A DNA stretch of 64,000 nt from Drosophila pseudoobscura (lineage: Eukaryota > Arthropoda > Insecta > Diptera > Drosophilidae): positions 22,153,501 through 22,217,500 of the forward strand of contig NC_046680.1 of the NCBI RefSeq assembly GCF_009870125.1. Reading direction: 5' to 3'. Positions 1-18,290 of the stretch are shown here, in pieces. Both the position numbers and the translations under genes were made by a program. Position 1 is the stretch's first letter. Each line of letters begins with the position of its first letter. The notes under the pieces were generated by a model, which saw only the letters and a program-made list of their open reading frames with translations, ran no database searches and was not told the DNA's origin.

Positions 1-80
1 TTAAATAAACAGAGATACACATACAGATACACTCTTTTTGGCCATGCTACCAATACAGACGCACACATATTTTGAGGTGT

Positions 81-113
81 ACCTGTACCTCTACCTCTAC
101 CTCTACCTCTACC
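81..113. repeat. Hexamer tandem repeat (TACCTC)n
   Basis: About five copies of TACCTC, the first one imperfect. It gives a meaningless Tyr-Leu run in one frame. Ordinary microsatellite. Confidence 0.85.
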
Positions 114-1250
114 AATATGGATATAGGGGAAGCTCCAACCTAAGCCATCCACCTAAATTCATAAAGAGAAATACTACTACTATACGTACATACATATGTA
201 TATTTTATTGCATAACATCCCCGTTATGTTATGCGTGTGACACTAATTTTTGCATGCGCCGAAAAGCATAAATTAATTTCTTCTTTAAAATTCCAAAAAC
301 CAAACGCCAAAAAACCAAAGACGAAGCCAGGAGTAGCCACTCCGCGTGTCGCTCCCTCTCGATCTAGTCACGCTGCTGTGGCTGTGGTTCTTTTTGGGGC
401 CCCGATGCCCCGCTTGCAAAATGCTCACCATTTGCCCAATATTTGCCATTTCCTCACCATTTCGGGCCATTTTTCTCCACGACTCTACTATATGCTCTGT
501 CTCTGGCTGTGGCTCTGGCTCTGCCCCGTTGCCGGTGGCTCAGTTTTCCTTTCGCTTTCATTCACGCGTGAAGTGGCTCGGAGCGTAGGGCAGGAATCGT
601 GGCTGCAGCGGCAACCACCGACCACAGCAACATTAGGCAGCCAGAAAAAAACAGAAGACTTGAGGGGAATGCAATCTAACGAAGTGCGGTATACCCTTAC
701 TTGGGGATCAACAGGAAAACAGGAAACCCTTTTTGAATAGCTCCTATACATCCAAAGGCTTTCCGAGGGAAGTTTCATTGAAATTAGGTGAAAACAGATC
801 GTTTTACATATGTAAAGTCCCCTTTCCAGTTAGGAGTTGTAATTATTCCTTGATGTCTGGAACCTTTTCTCATACATCCTACCGCAGCAGATGTACCCCA
901 ACAAGCACTCGTAGGGCAGTCCAAATATGCTTAGTTAATGTGCATTACATTTTCGTGATTCTGATCGATATCGCCAAGCGAGCGTCTCGTCTCCATAGTT
1001 AATAGAGCTTTTGTTGCAGACATAATCAACGAAGCAGAAATGCTGCCCCACTCCAGTCCCCCTCCCTCAACCAAAAACTTCGTCGTCATTGTTTTTATAC
1101 CTCCATCCCGCTCCCCCTCCCACCCACCGTTCCACTAAACGCCATGTGCTGTTCGAGTTGGGCATTTTTTGGGGGGGCATTCTGCCTTGCCCTGCCCTCC
1201 CCCTTGATGAGCGGCCAATTAAAGCTAATGCATAGCCAAAGATCCCCCTC

Positions 1251-1275
1251 GATCGGATCGGATCGGATCGGATCG
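1251..1275. repeat. Pentamer tandem repeat (GATCG)5
   Basis: Five perfect copies of GATCG, followed by the related words GAGCCC and GATCCC. About 80 bp downstream (1354-1369) is a pair of CGATA/TATCG words. Confidence 0.9.
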
Positions 1276-4200
1276 AGCCCGATCCCCATCCCGAACTTCA
1301 ATTTCAATTATTTGTCAGGGCAAAGCACAGACCCACATGCAGCAGGCCCGTAATATCGAACGATCGATAATTGATAATGGAAATATGTATGTGTATGGGT
1401 CTGCGTCTCCTCTGCTCTCCACTCGACCACGTACGGCATAAACTGCATAAGAAAAGAGGAGCCAGAGAGGAGCACGAGCAGATTGGTGGGGGGTCCTCCC
1501 TGCGGAGGCACATGGACGTCGAGACACGAAACCAGCAAGAAAATCAAGCAAACCAAAACGACAACAACATCAGTAGCAGCAACCAACAACCAACAAAGCG
1601 ACTCGAACACAACACCGAAGGTTTAGATACTCTGGAAGATACATCGTTTCCATGGCAAGCCATGGCAAGCCTAAAGTTCAATCATTCTGAAACTGGTTTG
1701 TGACGGATCCCAATGGGTCCCTTGGCCCGATGGGATCCTCGAGAGTCCGATCAAGAATTTATGATGCGTGCAAACATCTGATCAAAATCGTGGTACCATT
1801 TGCCAGGGCATCACAAAACCGAACCATAATAATATTAATTCCAGTGTGTGCTTCCACGTTCGCTTGTAGTGGTATGAGAAACTGGGTCAGCGTGTCGTTT
1901 GGTGCGCACACATACACATACAGTGCCAGCAAATATATGCACACATGTAAGTTGCTGCCGCTGCCGCTGCTGCTGCTGCTGCTGCTGCTGTTGCCGTAGG
2001 GGAGCGATAGAAAGTGAAAACGAAGCAGCAACAGCAAAAGCAAAAGCAACAGCGACTACGACAACAAAATGGCTATGACGAACGTACTGCGGCGGCAAGA
2101 AAATCACATAATCGCCGTCGACAGAGGCAGAGACAGCGCAGCAGCAGTGGCAGTGGCAAGCAGAAGACCGATCGGCAGAGACCAAATGAATTATAATTTA
2201 GGGAAAATTATGCACGCAGCACTGTAAATATAAATATAAATAAATAAATAACAGCACTCAAAAATCGAGGCACAAATTAAACTCACGTCGCCGTCGCTGT
2301 TGTGGTTTTCGTTGCAAAATGGTGGAAAATAAAATATGAAAGGAGAAAAATTTCTACCAAATTCACTTTTGGGTGGCATAGCCCTTTCCAAACATCGAAC
2401 AACTATTATTTTATATATTTTTTAATGGTTTTTTGATACATAAATCAAAAAAGATCGCATAACTGTGTGGATAATGATTGTAGATATCTCCATAAACTAA
2501 TAGCAGTTCCCCCCTCGTTTGTGGAGCCCCTTCTCCATTGTAATCCCCTTCTATTTCATTGTATTGAAAATATCACACAAACGCCAAGTCCGCCTCTTCA
2601 CTTTCACAGTCAATGCATTCCCTAAGACATCGACGGTTCAGACCAAATATTGCATAACCGCAAGTCCCTATGGCAATATACGATTCAAAATCACAGCAAA
2701 GATTCCCAAAAAAATCAAAATCAATTTTAATGTGAAAATTAGCGCACGTTCGGCGACTGTTTACCTTTGAAAGACTCATAAATTGATGTGCCCCCAAAAG
2801 ACAAAACCTCCAGCAGCAGCAGCATCAGCAGCAGCAGGAGAAACACAAATAGATAAATATGTCAACGGCAATACAAAGGGAATCAAAGTGATCCCCCAGC
2901 AGCCAAGCAGCCGAACAGCCCAGCACCCCGGTACTGCGGATGGAAGACAAAATCAGAATCGTGACAAGGCAATTACTCGTCCAAACGCAAAGCGAAAGGG
3001 GTGCCGAGGTGAGGGAGAAGCCAGATGCAGAGCCTTTGGGCCAAATACTCTTTCGGCCGGTCAGAAATGTGATTGCGGGGAGGAGCATATAGGATTTTAT
3101 TGACCAGCCAAAGACCATAGAGAGCCAAAGACAGAGCTCAGCAATGCAACCGGTTCGGGAGAGGGAGAGGCCCGCCGACCCGGCCAAACCACACCCAAAC
3201 AAGAAAGCGCGTTGAAGATTACAGGCCCGTGATTAGGCCAAACAAATTTTGTGTGTGTCTATGAGTGGGCAGAACTGCAGCCCCAAAAGAAGCCCCCACA
3301 GACCAATATAGCGCTGGACGAGCGGCTAAGCTGCAGAAATCAACGAAGCGCTGCAAAAAACACACAGCGAATCCAGCAGCAGCAGCAGCAGGCGATTGCG
3401 AAAGCCTGCGAAGATACTCCAAGACAACCCGAGTCAGCACAGTCCCAGTCGCCTCCTCGAGATGGGCACGTGCGCCTCGGAGGAGCACGGACAGGAGGCA
3501 TCGTAAGAATTGCGAGTCTTTGAAATCCATAAGGCAACAGAGCTGTGGAGATCCGTATAGAAGAGATGTTCCTTTGAGAATCGCCAAAGAAAGCTACGCG
3601 CTGGAAGTGGTTTGCATAGATTTGATTCCTCCCATAGCTTATTTTTCTTATCGTGATATTCCAACTGCTTTCTCGTTAATCACGACCCACCTGACGGCCT
3701 CCTCACGGCACGGAATCGCTTTCATCTCTAGTCGCCACTAAGTCAGTAAGTCAGTCTGTCAGCCGGCCCACGGTATGCGAGCTCTCCCCCATTCCAAGCC
3801 ATACCATACCATACCATGCCATTCCACTCCACTCGAGCCCACTCCCGCCGCGGTCCCGCTCAGGTCCCGCTCCCGCTACTCCCCAGCTGCCATCCCATCC
3901 CCCGTTTGGCATACATATTTGCTAGTAGCTAGGTTTTGTTTTGTTTAGCGCTTTTGGCCCGGGCCTGGTTATATCATCGAGCACTCTTACGACGTGCCGC
4001 AGCCAAATGGTCAACAGCTTGGCTGGAGCGACCGACTTAAGAGCTCGGCTTCAGGTTCGGGCTCGGGCTTGGACTTGGAATCGGGCTCCGGCTTGGACTC
4101 GGACTTGGACTCGGACTGAAGCTCGAGCGCGCGCTTTATGCATTTTCATAGCGGTACGGCAAACGGCGCTAAATGGCCGAATGGCCGAGTGGCTGACTGG

Positions 4201-7200
4201 TTGCTTGGCTGCTCAACGGATCGTCCGGACCCTCCGTCTCACTCTCACTATTCATTCATTCAGTTGTGCGTCGCTGTATTTGAATAATGTTTGACCCAAA
4301 TTCGAGTTTTGTGCGCTGGCTCTGGCGCTGGCTCTGGCTCTGGCTTTGGCTTTGTTTTTTTTTTTTATATATTTCCGTCCTCTTCAGCGGACAAGAAAGT
4401 TACTAAACAATGCTCCTTGTATTTTATTTTTTGCATTCAAAAGGCTTTTATCATTTGCGGTAACAAACAAAAAATCACCACCTTTTTGTGTTGGCTGCGT
4501 GTGAAAAGTTGTCAAAAACCATTTCGTCTGAAGATTAAGATATCACAAATCTGACACCAAAATGCTCTAAACGGATTCGGTTCACCTGGCGGAAATATTC
4601 GAGAAACGCCGAGTCGCTGAGTCAAGCACTGAAAGAATGGTTAGGATGATAGTGTTATTAAAGCTGAAAAAACTGCTCGAAATCAAAATGATGAGCATCA
4701 AACGATGCTATACTAAAATACTAATTTTTTCAAGATCCTCGGTTCTAGAAAAGCTAGCATTGGGCTAAGCGAAATATATATTTAAAACGTAACCCTACCT
4801 ATAGCTATCTTATAACTACGAAACATACCGCTTAGTGAACGTTCACACCGTCTTTGAATACCCGGTACTCAAAAAGAACCAATAGTTCAGGCTGGATGTT
4901 CCTTTTTAATGTATCCATCTGATTCAGTTCTTTGCTAGACTTTGGAACTCTTAATATACAGCCGTTCCGTTAAGAAACAGCGACAGAAATCCGCATCATC
5001 ATCGAATGCAGACATTTTTACATATGACATAAAATAATATAAGCCAAGAGTCATGTGATCGTGGTTAACATATTTGGCTTAACTTAATGTTGTGGTTGTT
5101 TTAGATGTTGTTGTTGTTGTTGTTTTTGTCGTTGTGTGTTAGCTGTTGACTGAGAAGGGAACACATTAAATCATGGAAGGAAAAAGAGAGCGCTCGCTGG
5201 CCTGGCCGGGCTCTTTACAGGCAGTTAAGCTTGATGAAAATGTCAAATGTTTGTAGTTTAGGACAAAGGCCACAAAGTGACAACAGCAACAACCACGAGA
5301 GCATTCAACATTCAACAATCAAAGGCGGGAGATACTCGTACGTGAGCTCATGAACGTGGTGTGGTGGTGGCTCCGATTGTCAAGCGTCGGCCACTTTACG
5401 TACAAAGATGCACCGAAACTTTGAGCCCCAGAGTGGGCTTTGAATGAATCATAAATCAGGGGATCAAATGGAGTCTGTTACCCAAAGCTAGACTGAAGGG
5501 AAGTTCTGAATGACTGCAGGATCCGTCTTCAGGAATAATGCGACAGCTGAGTCGGCATTGGGTGAGTTGATCAACAGTGAATGAGCTGCTTTTAATATCC
5601 ACCAAGATACTCCTCAAAAATACTTACACAATCATCACCAACTCCCAAATGGCTTGGCCGAACAATTGATGGAGTCAAGCTGTAGTGTGTTGTGGTTCCT
5701 AGCGTTATCTAAGCAGAATAACTTATAGAAGCTGGAAACTTATATACTTGTAGGTTGTTTGTGGCAAGGGGAGCTAACTATTCCCGCGATTCACTTAGTG
5801 GGTTGTTGTCTGCCTGCCATGGGCTGGATAATTTCACATCACGCCTGAGATTGATGCCACAAATTGGTTCACATGGCATGCCTCGTACACGTACTCGTAC
5901 TCGCAGTGACTCTGCCACACACACACACACTCGTATGTAAAGCTCTGCTCTACGCTACTGTTGTAATCTTACAACTTTAATTTCTGTTTTTCTTTAGTTT
6001 TTCTTGAGTATTTCTTCTTCTTCTCTTTTATTTATTTGTTGTTGCTGTTTGCTGCCACTGCCGCTGTTGTTATTTTGGCTAATTTCGGTGCATTCTCGCG
6101 CATTGAAGTGCCGACGCCGTCGTATAGCTAATTTCGTATGTTTTTGCGATTATTGCCAAGCTCTTTCTGTTGTCTCTCCTTTTCTTTTAGCCAAGTTAGT
6201 CGCAGGTTTTACAGGTGTGAGTAGTCTGTGTTGATTGTGTGTTAATTAACTTTGGAATCAAGTGGCAGGCGGGGCAGTCACTCTGTACATTTATGCTATG
6301 GCTCATACAGTGGTTACAGATTAAGTGCATCGATTGCCAGCATAAACTGTAGTTCGAAATTCCTAATTGGCATCGGCATAGGTCCGATATAGATTACCAA
6401 TAAGCTGAAGAACCTATGTATAATGTTAAGGAGGTCTTCTTAGATCAAAAATCATCTTTGGGGGGTCTGGGGCATCACTGGGGATCCAGGATAATCACAA
6501 TTTACTATGTTCTTCCATTGTAGCAGTCGATTCCTTTGGAACCGGATTACTACAGTAAATATCTGTCTGGTGGTGTCTTCTTTTTTTTTATCGCATGCCA
6601 ATTCGTGGAATCTGTCCATAATGCTCGTAATGTTCGTCTGCTGTCCGGTGTCTGGATGGATGGATGGATGGATGGAGTGTCTGGACTGGTCTTTCGGGCG
6701 GCTTTTGGTTTTCGGCTGACCAGGGGTTTATTAACCGTTGACATTTGTATAACGCACGTCGCTGTCTCTGTCGCTGTACAGTTATCCCGTAATTTAGTAG
6801 TAATTCGGAAGCCACAAAGTACTCCGTCGTCGTGTGCCGTTATGGCTGGCACATTTTCATGTTTTACGAGTACTAAATACAGATGTACAGATGAATGTAC
6901 GTACTTATATCTATATGTGTAAGGTATTCCCAGGAAAGGCAGGCAGTATTCCAGCGTGCTCCAGTTTCTGCTGGACAGGCGACAAAGCATTACAAAACTG
7001 CGAGTGAGTAGCCGCAAGTGGAGATACTGTTGCTGGTTTGGCCATTTGTTGTAATTGGCATTGCTGCAAATCAATCAAATCACATCGGAGCCGGGCAATT
7101 TGTCTAATGAGTGTTGCCACAGGTAGCTGCAGTAAGTAGGCAACTGCGAGGTGCTAATAACCATTGCAAATTGAATTAAATGTCCAGTTCTCGTCGAGGC

Positions 7201-7701
7201 AAATAGGACATACTCTACTCCAATCGCTCCCCCCAATCCCAATCGTCAGCACGGTAGCACAGCACCTTCTGCGCCTGTGCTGCGTTGCGTCGTCTCCTCC
7301 ATTTGCAATGCGATTTGATGCAAATGCTAATTTGATTGCAGCTCAATGCACTGTTGCCGCTGCCGCTGATTGATTGCTCTGCCGAATAGATACATAGATA
7401 TATAGATATGGATGAACAAAACCCCCACCGAACAATGAATGCGCATTTCAATGAGACCGCCGCTGCCGCGTAAAAGGAAGCAAGTAGGAGTCGAGTTCTT
7501 TCCTTGGACTTATCTCTGGCTGTGGCTGTGGCTGCCATCGGCATGGCATAGATTGAACCTTTCGGCTGATAAACAAAATAGATATAGACATGGGCATGGT
7601 GCATATTTATGAGTGGATCACTGTATATATTTTAAAACGCGCAAGGTAGAAGCTGCAGAATAACTAGAATTTACCAGAAGGAACATAACGTTTTGCTCAC
7701 A

Positions 7702-7722
7702 ATTCGGAATTCGGAATTCGGA
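7702..7722. repeat. Heptamer tandem repeat (ATTCGGA)3
   Basis: Three copies of ATTCGGA ending in ATTCC, which creates overlapping EcoRI-like GAATTC words. No gene nearby. Confidence 0.85.
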
Positions 7723-10092
7723 ATTCCATTTCACATATTTGAATAAATTACTTCTTGTAAACAGGCACTAGCCCAATGGGGAGGGGACTTGTTACGTCCT
7801 TGACTAGTGTTTGTTTGGTTTCCGATTCACTCCATTCCATTAATTTGCATGCACTGAAACAAAATCCTTTATCTACGACAGCTTCGAGGGTTCTTGGGGT
7901 TATTAAAAACTTGACGGGCCGAAATCCGGCAACGCCGCTTAGTCAGAGCCCAGGCCCAGGCCCAACCCACCTGAGACTCCACCTGAAGCACTTCCGCTGC
8001 ACTCTATTAAGCACTTGTCTGCCACACGGCGGCACTCGACTTCGACTTGGCCGCCGAGAAGAGAAACTTGGCAACGCCGCAAGTGAACGTCTGCTAACAT
8101 GTGATGGGGGGGGCTTGGAGCTTGGTTATTTTTTCGGTGCGGTCGCATCAATGACCAAGTGATGCGGCGCGCATGTGTGTGGGTCTCAGTGGATTTTCCT
8201 AGCTGCAATTTGTCTTGTTATTGTTGTTCTACTCGTGTTTGTCTGAAAACCACAAAAGACAACAGCGAAAATAAAAGAAAAAACACAGAGACACACACAA
8301 ACACACACAAAAATGAAAATTGATGGCAGAAAATCAAAAAGCAAAAGCAGCAGCAGCCGCAGCAGAGTCAGCCCAGCGACAGAGCGTAGATCGGGTCTAG
8401 TCAACGTTGTTGTCTAAGTCCAATCTAAACTAGTCGAGGCGTTTGCGGTGGCTACCATAGAGTGCATTGACGTGTTGTTTGCATGTGCCTCTAGCACCAT
8501 GCCCCTGCCACTGCCCCTTGCAGCACCAGCTCTCCCCACCACAATCTTCTCAAGCAAGTTTCGTTTTCAGCTTTCTGAAGAATCGGCAACTTGCAGAAAA
8601 AACAAGATTTTTTATTTGATTTTTGTCTGTTTCTTTCGGTCGTCGCTCGGCGAGTACATTGCACTTCCCCCAAAAGCCAGCTCCAGCTACAGCCCGAGCT
8701 CCCCAGCTCCCGAGCTTCAGAGTCAGTCAATGCTGAGTGAGGAGGATCGGTAAGGTAAGGTACGGTACCCGAGTACGCTGTGGCTGTGACTGTGGCTGTG
8801 GATACTGGGGGCACGTACACGTAGGTAGGTTGTTGCCTCGGCGCGGTCGTTCGTTGCTTGTTGGTTGTTGCTGTTGTTGGCGCTGTTGTCGTCTTGGAAA
8901 ACTGGGTCAATCACTGCCTCGCTTCGTGTTTTCTTGCATCTCTGGGGCCTCCTTTGGTTGGACTGGCTTTTTGGATGACGATGACGGCGCCAAATGAGTG
9001 TAAGTTGGTAACTTTTTATTGCTTTTCCATTTGCCTATTTCTTCTTGACGTTACTGCTGCTGCTGCTGCTGCTGTTGCTGCTGCATTTGTACGTGTAATT
9101 GCTACAGATTGATGCCGATTTTGGCCCAATTTCTCGTTTGGGTTCGGGCGCTGTGCGCATTCTCAGCCAAAGTCGAAGCACTTCCGCTCTGCATAACCTT
9201 TCCTTTGACCTACCCTCAGATGGTTGGCTTCCGTCTCAGTATGCAGTGTGACATAACTAACGGTTAAACGCACTTTAGCCTGTCGGTCACTCAAAAGTCG
9301 CAGACGGAAGAACGTGTTGTACTGTTGTTGCCGGCTCCGAAAGGTTCTCATTCTCAGCCAGCTCTCATACGGAAAGTCATACAGAAAGCCGGCCGGCTCC
9401 GGATCTCTCGATAAAAAACTGGTTCTCTCTCATGCGTCTTGTTCCGTATACGTAGGTATTGTGTGTGTAGTACTATGTTTGTTCTTAGCCGACTTTTGTT
9501 TTTGTTTTGTGTTTTCTCATTTTTTTTTCTTTTTTGTTCGGTGATTTTTGTTCGTTTGTGTCACGAGACCGCTGGAAGTCATTTAATGTCTTTTAATTCC
9601 ACAGAATTTGCGGCATATGAGGTCTAGAGTCAGTTAATGGAAAGGTCTGTGCGACTGTGAGATTCGCTGAAGATACTCCGTCTGGCAGCCGAGCTTTTTG
9701 TTCGTATTTTGTGACAAGTCAAGTCAAGTAGATTCTTAGATGGAGAAGATTGCGGCTGAAAGATTGGCTTTTGTTTGAGGAAATCTACTCGGCCACTTAT
9801 GCATATATTATTCACATTACGGAACTTTTCCTAAGCGTAAATACATCTAAAAGATTACTGGGTTTTCATTGACAGAATTTGACCAACAATTAACCGACTT
9901 TTCGCTGGAGAGGCTATAAAAGTTATATATTCATATTAGATTTACGCATATTCTATATCAATATATATTTGACCAATTATTCTATATCAAAGCATTCACA
10001 CCCAGCGTTCAGCAGCCAAATCAATAAACTTTTCATTTAAATAGATACAATCGGCTTTGAATTTGAATAGCCGCCAAAATACAACCTGCTTT

Positions 10093-10118
10093 CGATAGAC
10101 ATATCGATAGTACTATCG
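10093..10118. promoter_or_regulatory. CGATA cluster with perfect DRE (BEAF-32/DREF-type site)
   Basis: Three CGATA words lie within 26 bp: CGATA at 10093, the perfect palindrome TATCGATA at 10102-10109, and TATCG at 10114. TATCGATA is the DREF element, and clustered CGATA words are the known binding pattern of the BEAF-32 insulator protein. The cluster lies about 1.1 kb beyond the likely 3' end of the beta-tubulin gene, so it could mark a domain boundary or the promoter of a gene I cannot see. The motif is plain; its function is inferred. Confidence 0.45.
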
Positions 10119-11237
10119 TATTGCATAGTGGCACCAGTAGCGAATACACAAACCAAACAAAAAAAGCTGGTTGATATCGCGGCTAATGTAAGGAAATGGC
10201 ACAGTGTCGCCCCTGTTTTGAATTTAGACTGCGGATGTTTGTGGTACTATTCAAAAGTAACCGCATTTCAAAACTTTAGAAACGTTAGAGCCTAGAAACC
10301 ACGATATAATAGAGGGAAACCCTTTTTGTAATTTTAAACAAATTCTATTTATTATTTATCAAAAATGTTTGCCATCATTAGTTTATTTATTTGGGTAAAA
10401 TTGTTTTTCATTCATGTTTGTATGTATGTAAAACTACTAAAGAACGATTTTGCACACGAATACAAATGTTAATTAATTTGTGCCCTAAGATTATGTAAAT
10501 ACAATTGCGGATGATTTGAGAAATTGCCTTCGTTACGAGTACGATCTGATCTCTTGAGAGTGTTTGATTATCTTTGGATGAGCTTAGTTCATTTCATTTC
10601 ATATCATATCGTTTATATATCGTTTAGATATACATGTATTGCCAAACTGTTTTCATCAGTCTTGAGTGCAAATTTTTTGTGGACATTTCTCGAGAATTTC
10701 GTGTAAATTCGTTTTTTTTTTTATTTCAAAATACTAGATGCTTATTTTGGGTTTGCTAGAGTTGCATATAAATAGGTATATAATAAAAATGGGAGATTGA
10801 TTTTGTTTCTTTGTGCCCTAAATGAATGAAACGTTTGAATGAGAAGAAAAATTCGGGGACTTTTGAATGGAAAGTGGATGAAAATGGCTGCGAGAAATGC
10901 GATAGACGTGCCTCTGGTGTAGCGTAAAGTGTAGCGTAGAGGAGAGGTTTAGATGAAAGATGATGAAGATGAGAAGAGGGTAAGAGATGAGCATGAATTA
11001 CAGATATAGAAAGAGATAGATAGAGCAAGAGTGAGAGTTAGAATAACACAGGGGCAGGGGTGAGTGAGATGGTAGGTAGATGGTAGGAGGAAGAGCTAGA
11101 GCTTTGGAACATTTCCGTTTGATGTTCTAACTACGCTTGACCTTTCCTGTCTGACTGTCTGTATGTTTGTCTGTCTCTGTGTGTGTTTGTGTGTGTGTGT
11201 ATCTGTGTGCTGTGCTGTGTGTCAGTAGTGGTGATTG
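10119..11237. other. AT-rich spacer downstream of betaTub60D
   Basis: No coding frame. The stretch is AT-rich to about 10.8 kb, purine-rich from 10.8 to 11.1 kb (repeated GAGATAG/GAAGA words on the plus strand), and enters GT-rich DNA at 11.16 kb. Several TTTATT words (minus-strand AATAAA), for example near 10386, could serve as distal poly(A) signals for the tubulin gene. Confidence 0.5.
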
Positions 11238-11243
11238 TTTATT
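11238..11243 (-). other. betaTub60D: Candidate poly(A) signal of betaTub60D
   Basis: TTTATT on the plus strand reads AATAAA on the minus strand, 129 bp past the tubulin stop codon. It is followed on the minus strand by a GT/CA-rich stretch. It is the nearest canonical signal; more distal copies exist, so the 3' end is not fixed. Confidence 0.45.
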
Positions 11244-11371
11244 CGTGTGTGAGTGTGTTTGTGAACTGTTTTCAGAGAATGCTGCAGTGCTTGGCAGACA
11301 GCTGTTGCCGCATGCCGCGCAGAAACACGCGCTCCCCCTCACGCACGCACCTCATTCCTCTGGCCACACCA

Positions 11372-17763
<6,392 letters not shown>

Positions 17764-17962
17764 TTTCCGACTGGGTGGGTGGGGGACTTGTTGCTGTGGC
17801 TAACAAATGCGATTGGGGAGCCTGTGAGCCTGGAGCTGAATCTGCTGAGCTGCGATGTCTCTGAAGGATGCACACTGCTGTCTGCTGTCTGCTGTTCCTT
17901 TGCTCTCTGCTTGCACTGGTGTTGCACTGTTGCACTGGCGTTGCTCTGGATGCTCTGGTTTG

Positions 17963-17997
17963 GCAACTTTACCGCACAACGCACAAAACTCAACTGA
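17963..17997 (-). promoter_or_regulatory. betaTub60D: betaTub60D core promoter (Inr + DPE, no TATA)
   Basis: On the minus strand TCAGTT fits the fly initiator TCAKTY exactly, with A+1 at 17995. At +28 to +33 the sequence AGTTGC satisfies every position of the DPE consensus, and there is a G at +24, as in known DPE promoters. No TATA box lies 25-35 bp upstream. This gives a 5' UTR of 232 nt without an intron before the ATG at 17763. The motif spacing is read directly; actual initiation here is predicted. Confidence 0.7.
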
Positions 17998-18280
17998 TCC
18001 ACAGACGGCGGCTGGCCGAAGTCGACGATGGTTCTGGCTGTCGACCGTCGACTTCAGGCAAGCGAGAGGGAAGATCACTCACACAGAAACACACAGAGTT
18101 TACAGAGGCGCGGCACACAGACGCACACAGGCACAGACACAGACACAAGCCACCATGACTGCGAGGGGCAGCAGTCAACTCACGCACGCAGCAGCAGCGG
18201 CCTGGAGCTGCCTGTAGCTTTTTATTGTGGCAGCTTTAATCGCACGAACACGACAGGCCAACAAGAATATTATGAGTCGG

Positions 18281-18290
18281 CTATTTATAA
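18281..18290. promoter_or_regulatory. betaTub60D: Perfect MEF2 site upstream of betaTub60D
   Basis: CTATTTATAA matches the MEF2 consensus YTAWWWWTAR at all ten positions. It lies about 290 bp upstream of the predicted start site. MEF2 acting through upstream sequence is an established driver of beta-3 tubulin in somatic muscle and the dorsal vessel of D. melanogaster, so this is the likely counterpart. Binding in this species is inferred. Confidence 0.65.

Larger units (their letters stand above)
1..10092. other. Noncoding stretch, no gene recognised
   Basis: No open frame here shows a protein domain or a believable exon chain on either strand. The longer frames (for example 231-740 and 1371-1703 plus, 6550-7074 minus) follow simple-sequence composition. 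The stretch holds short tandem repeats listed separately, CA/GT-rich runs (5918-5932, 8288-8310), CTG/CAG runs (1959-1991, 9055-9084) and AT-rich blocks (4630-5040, 9830-10050). It lies 3' of the beta-tubulin gene and could be an intergenic region or a large intron of an unseen neighbour; nothing in the sequence decides this. Confidence 0.6.
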
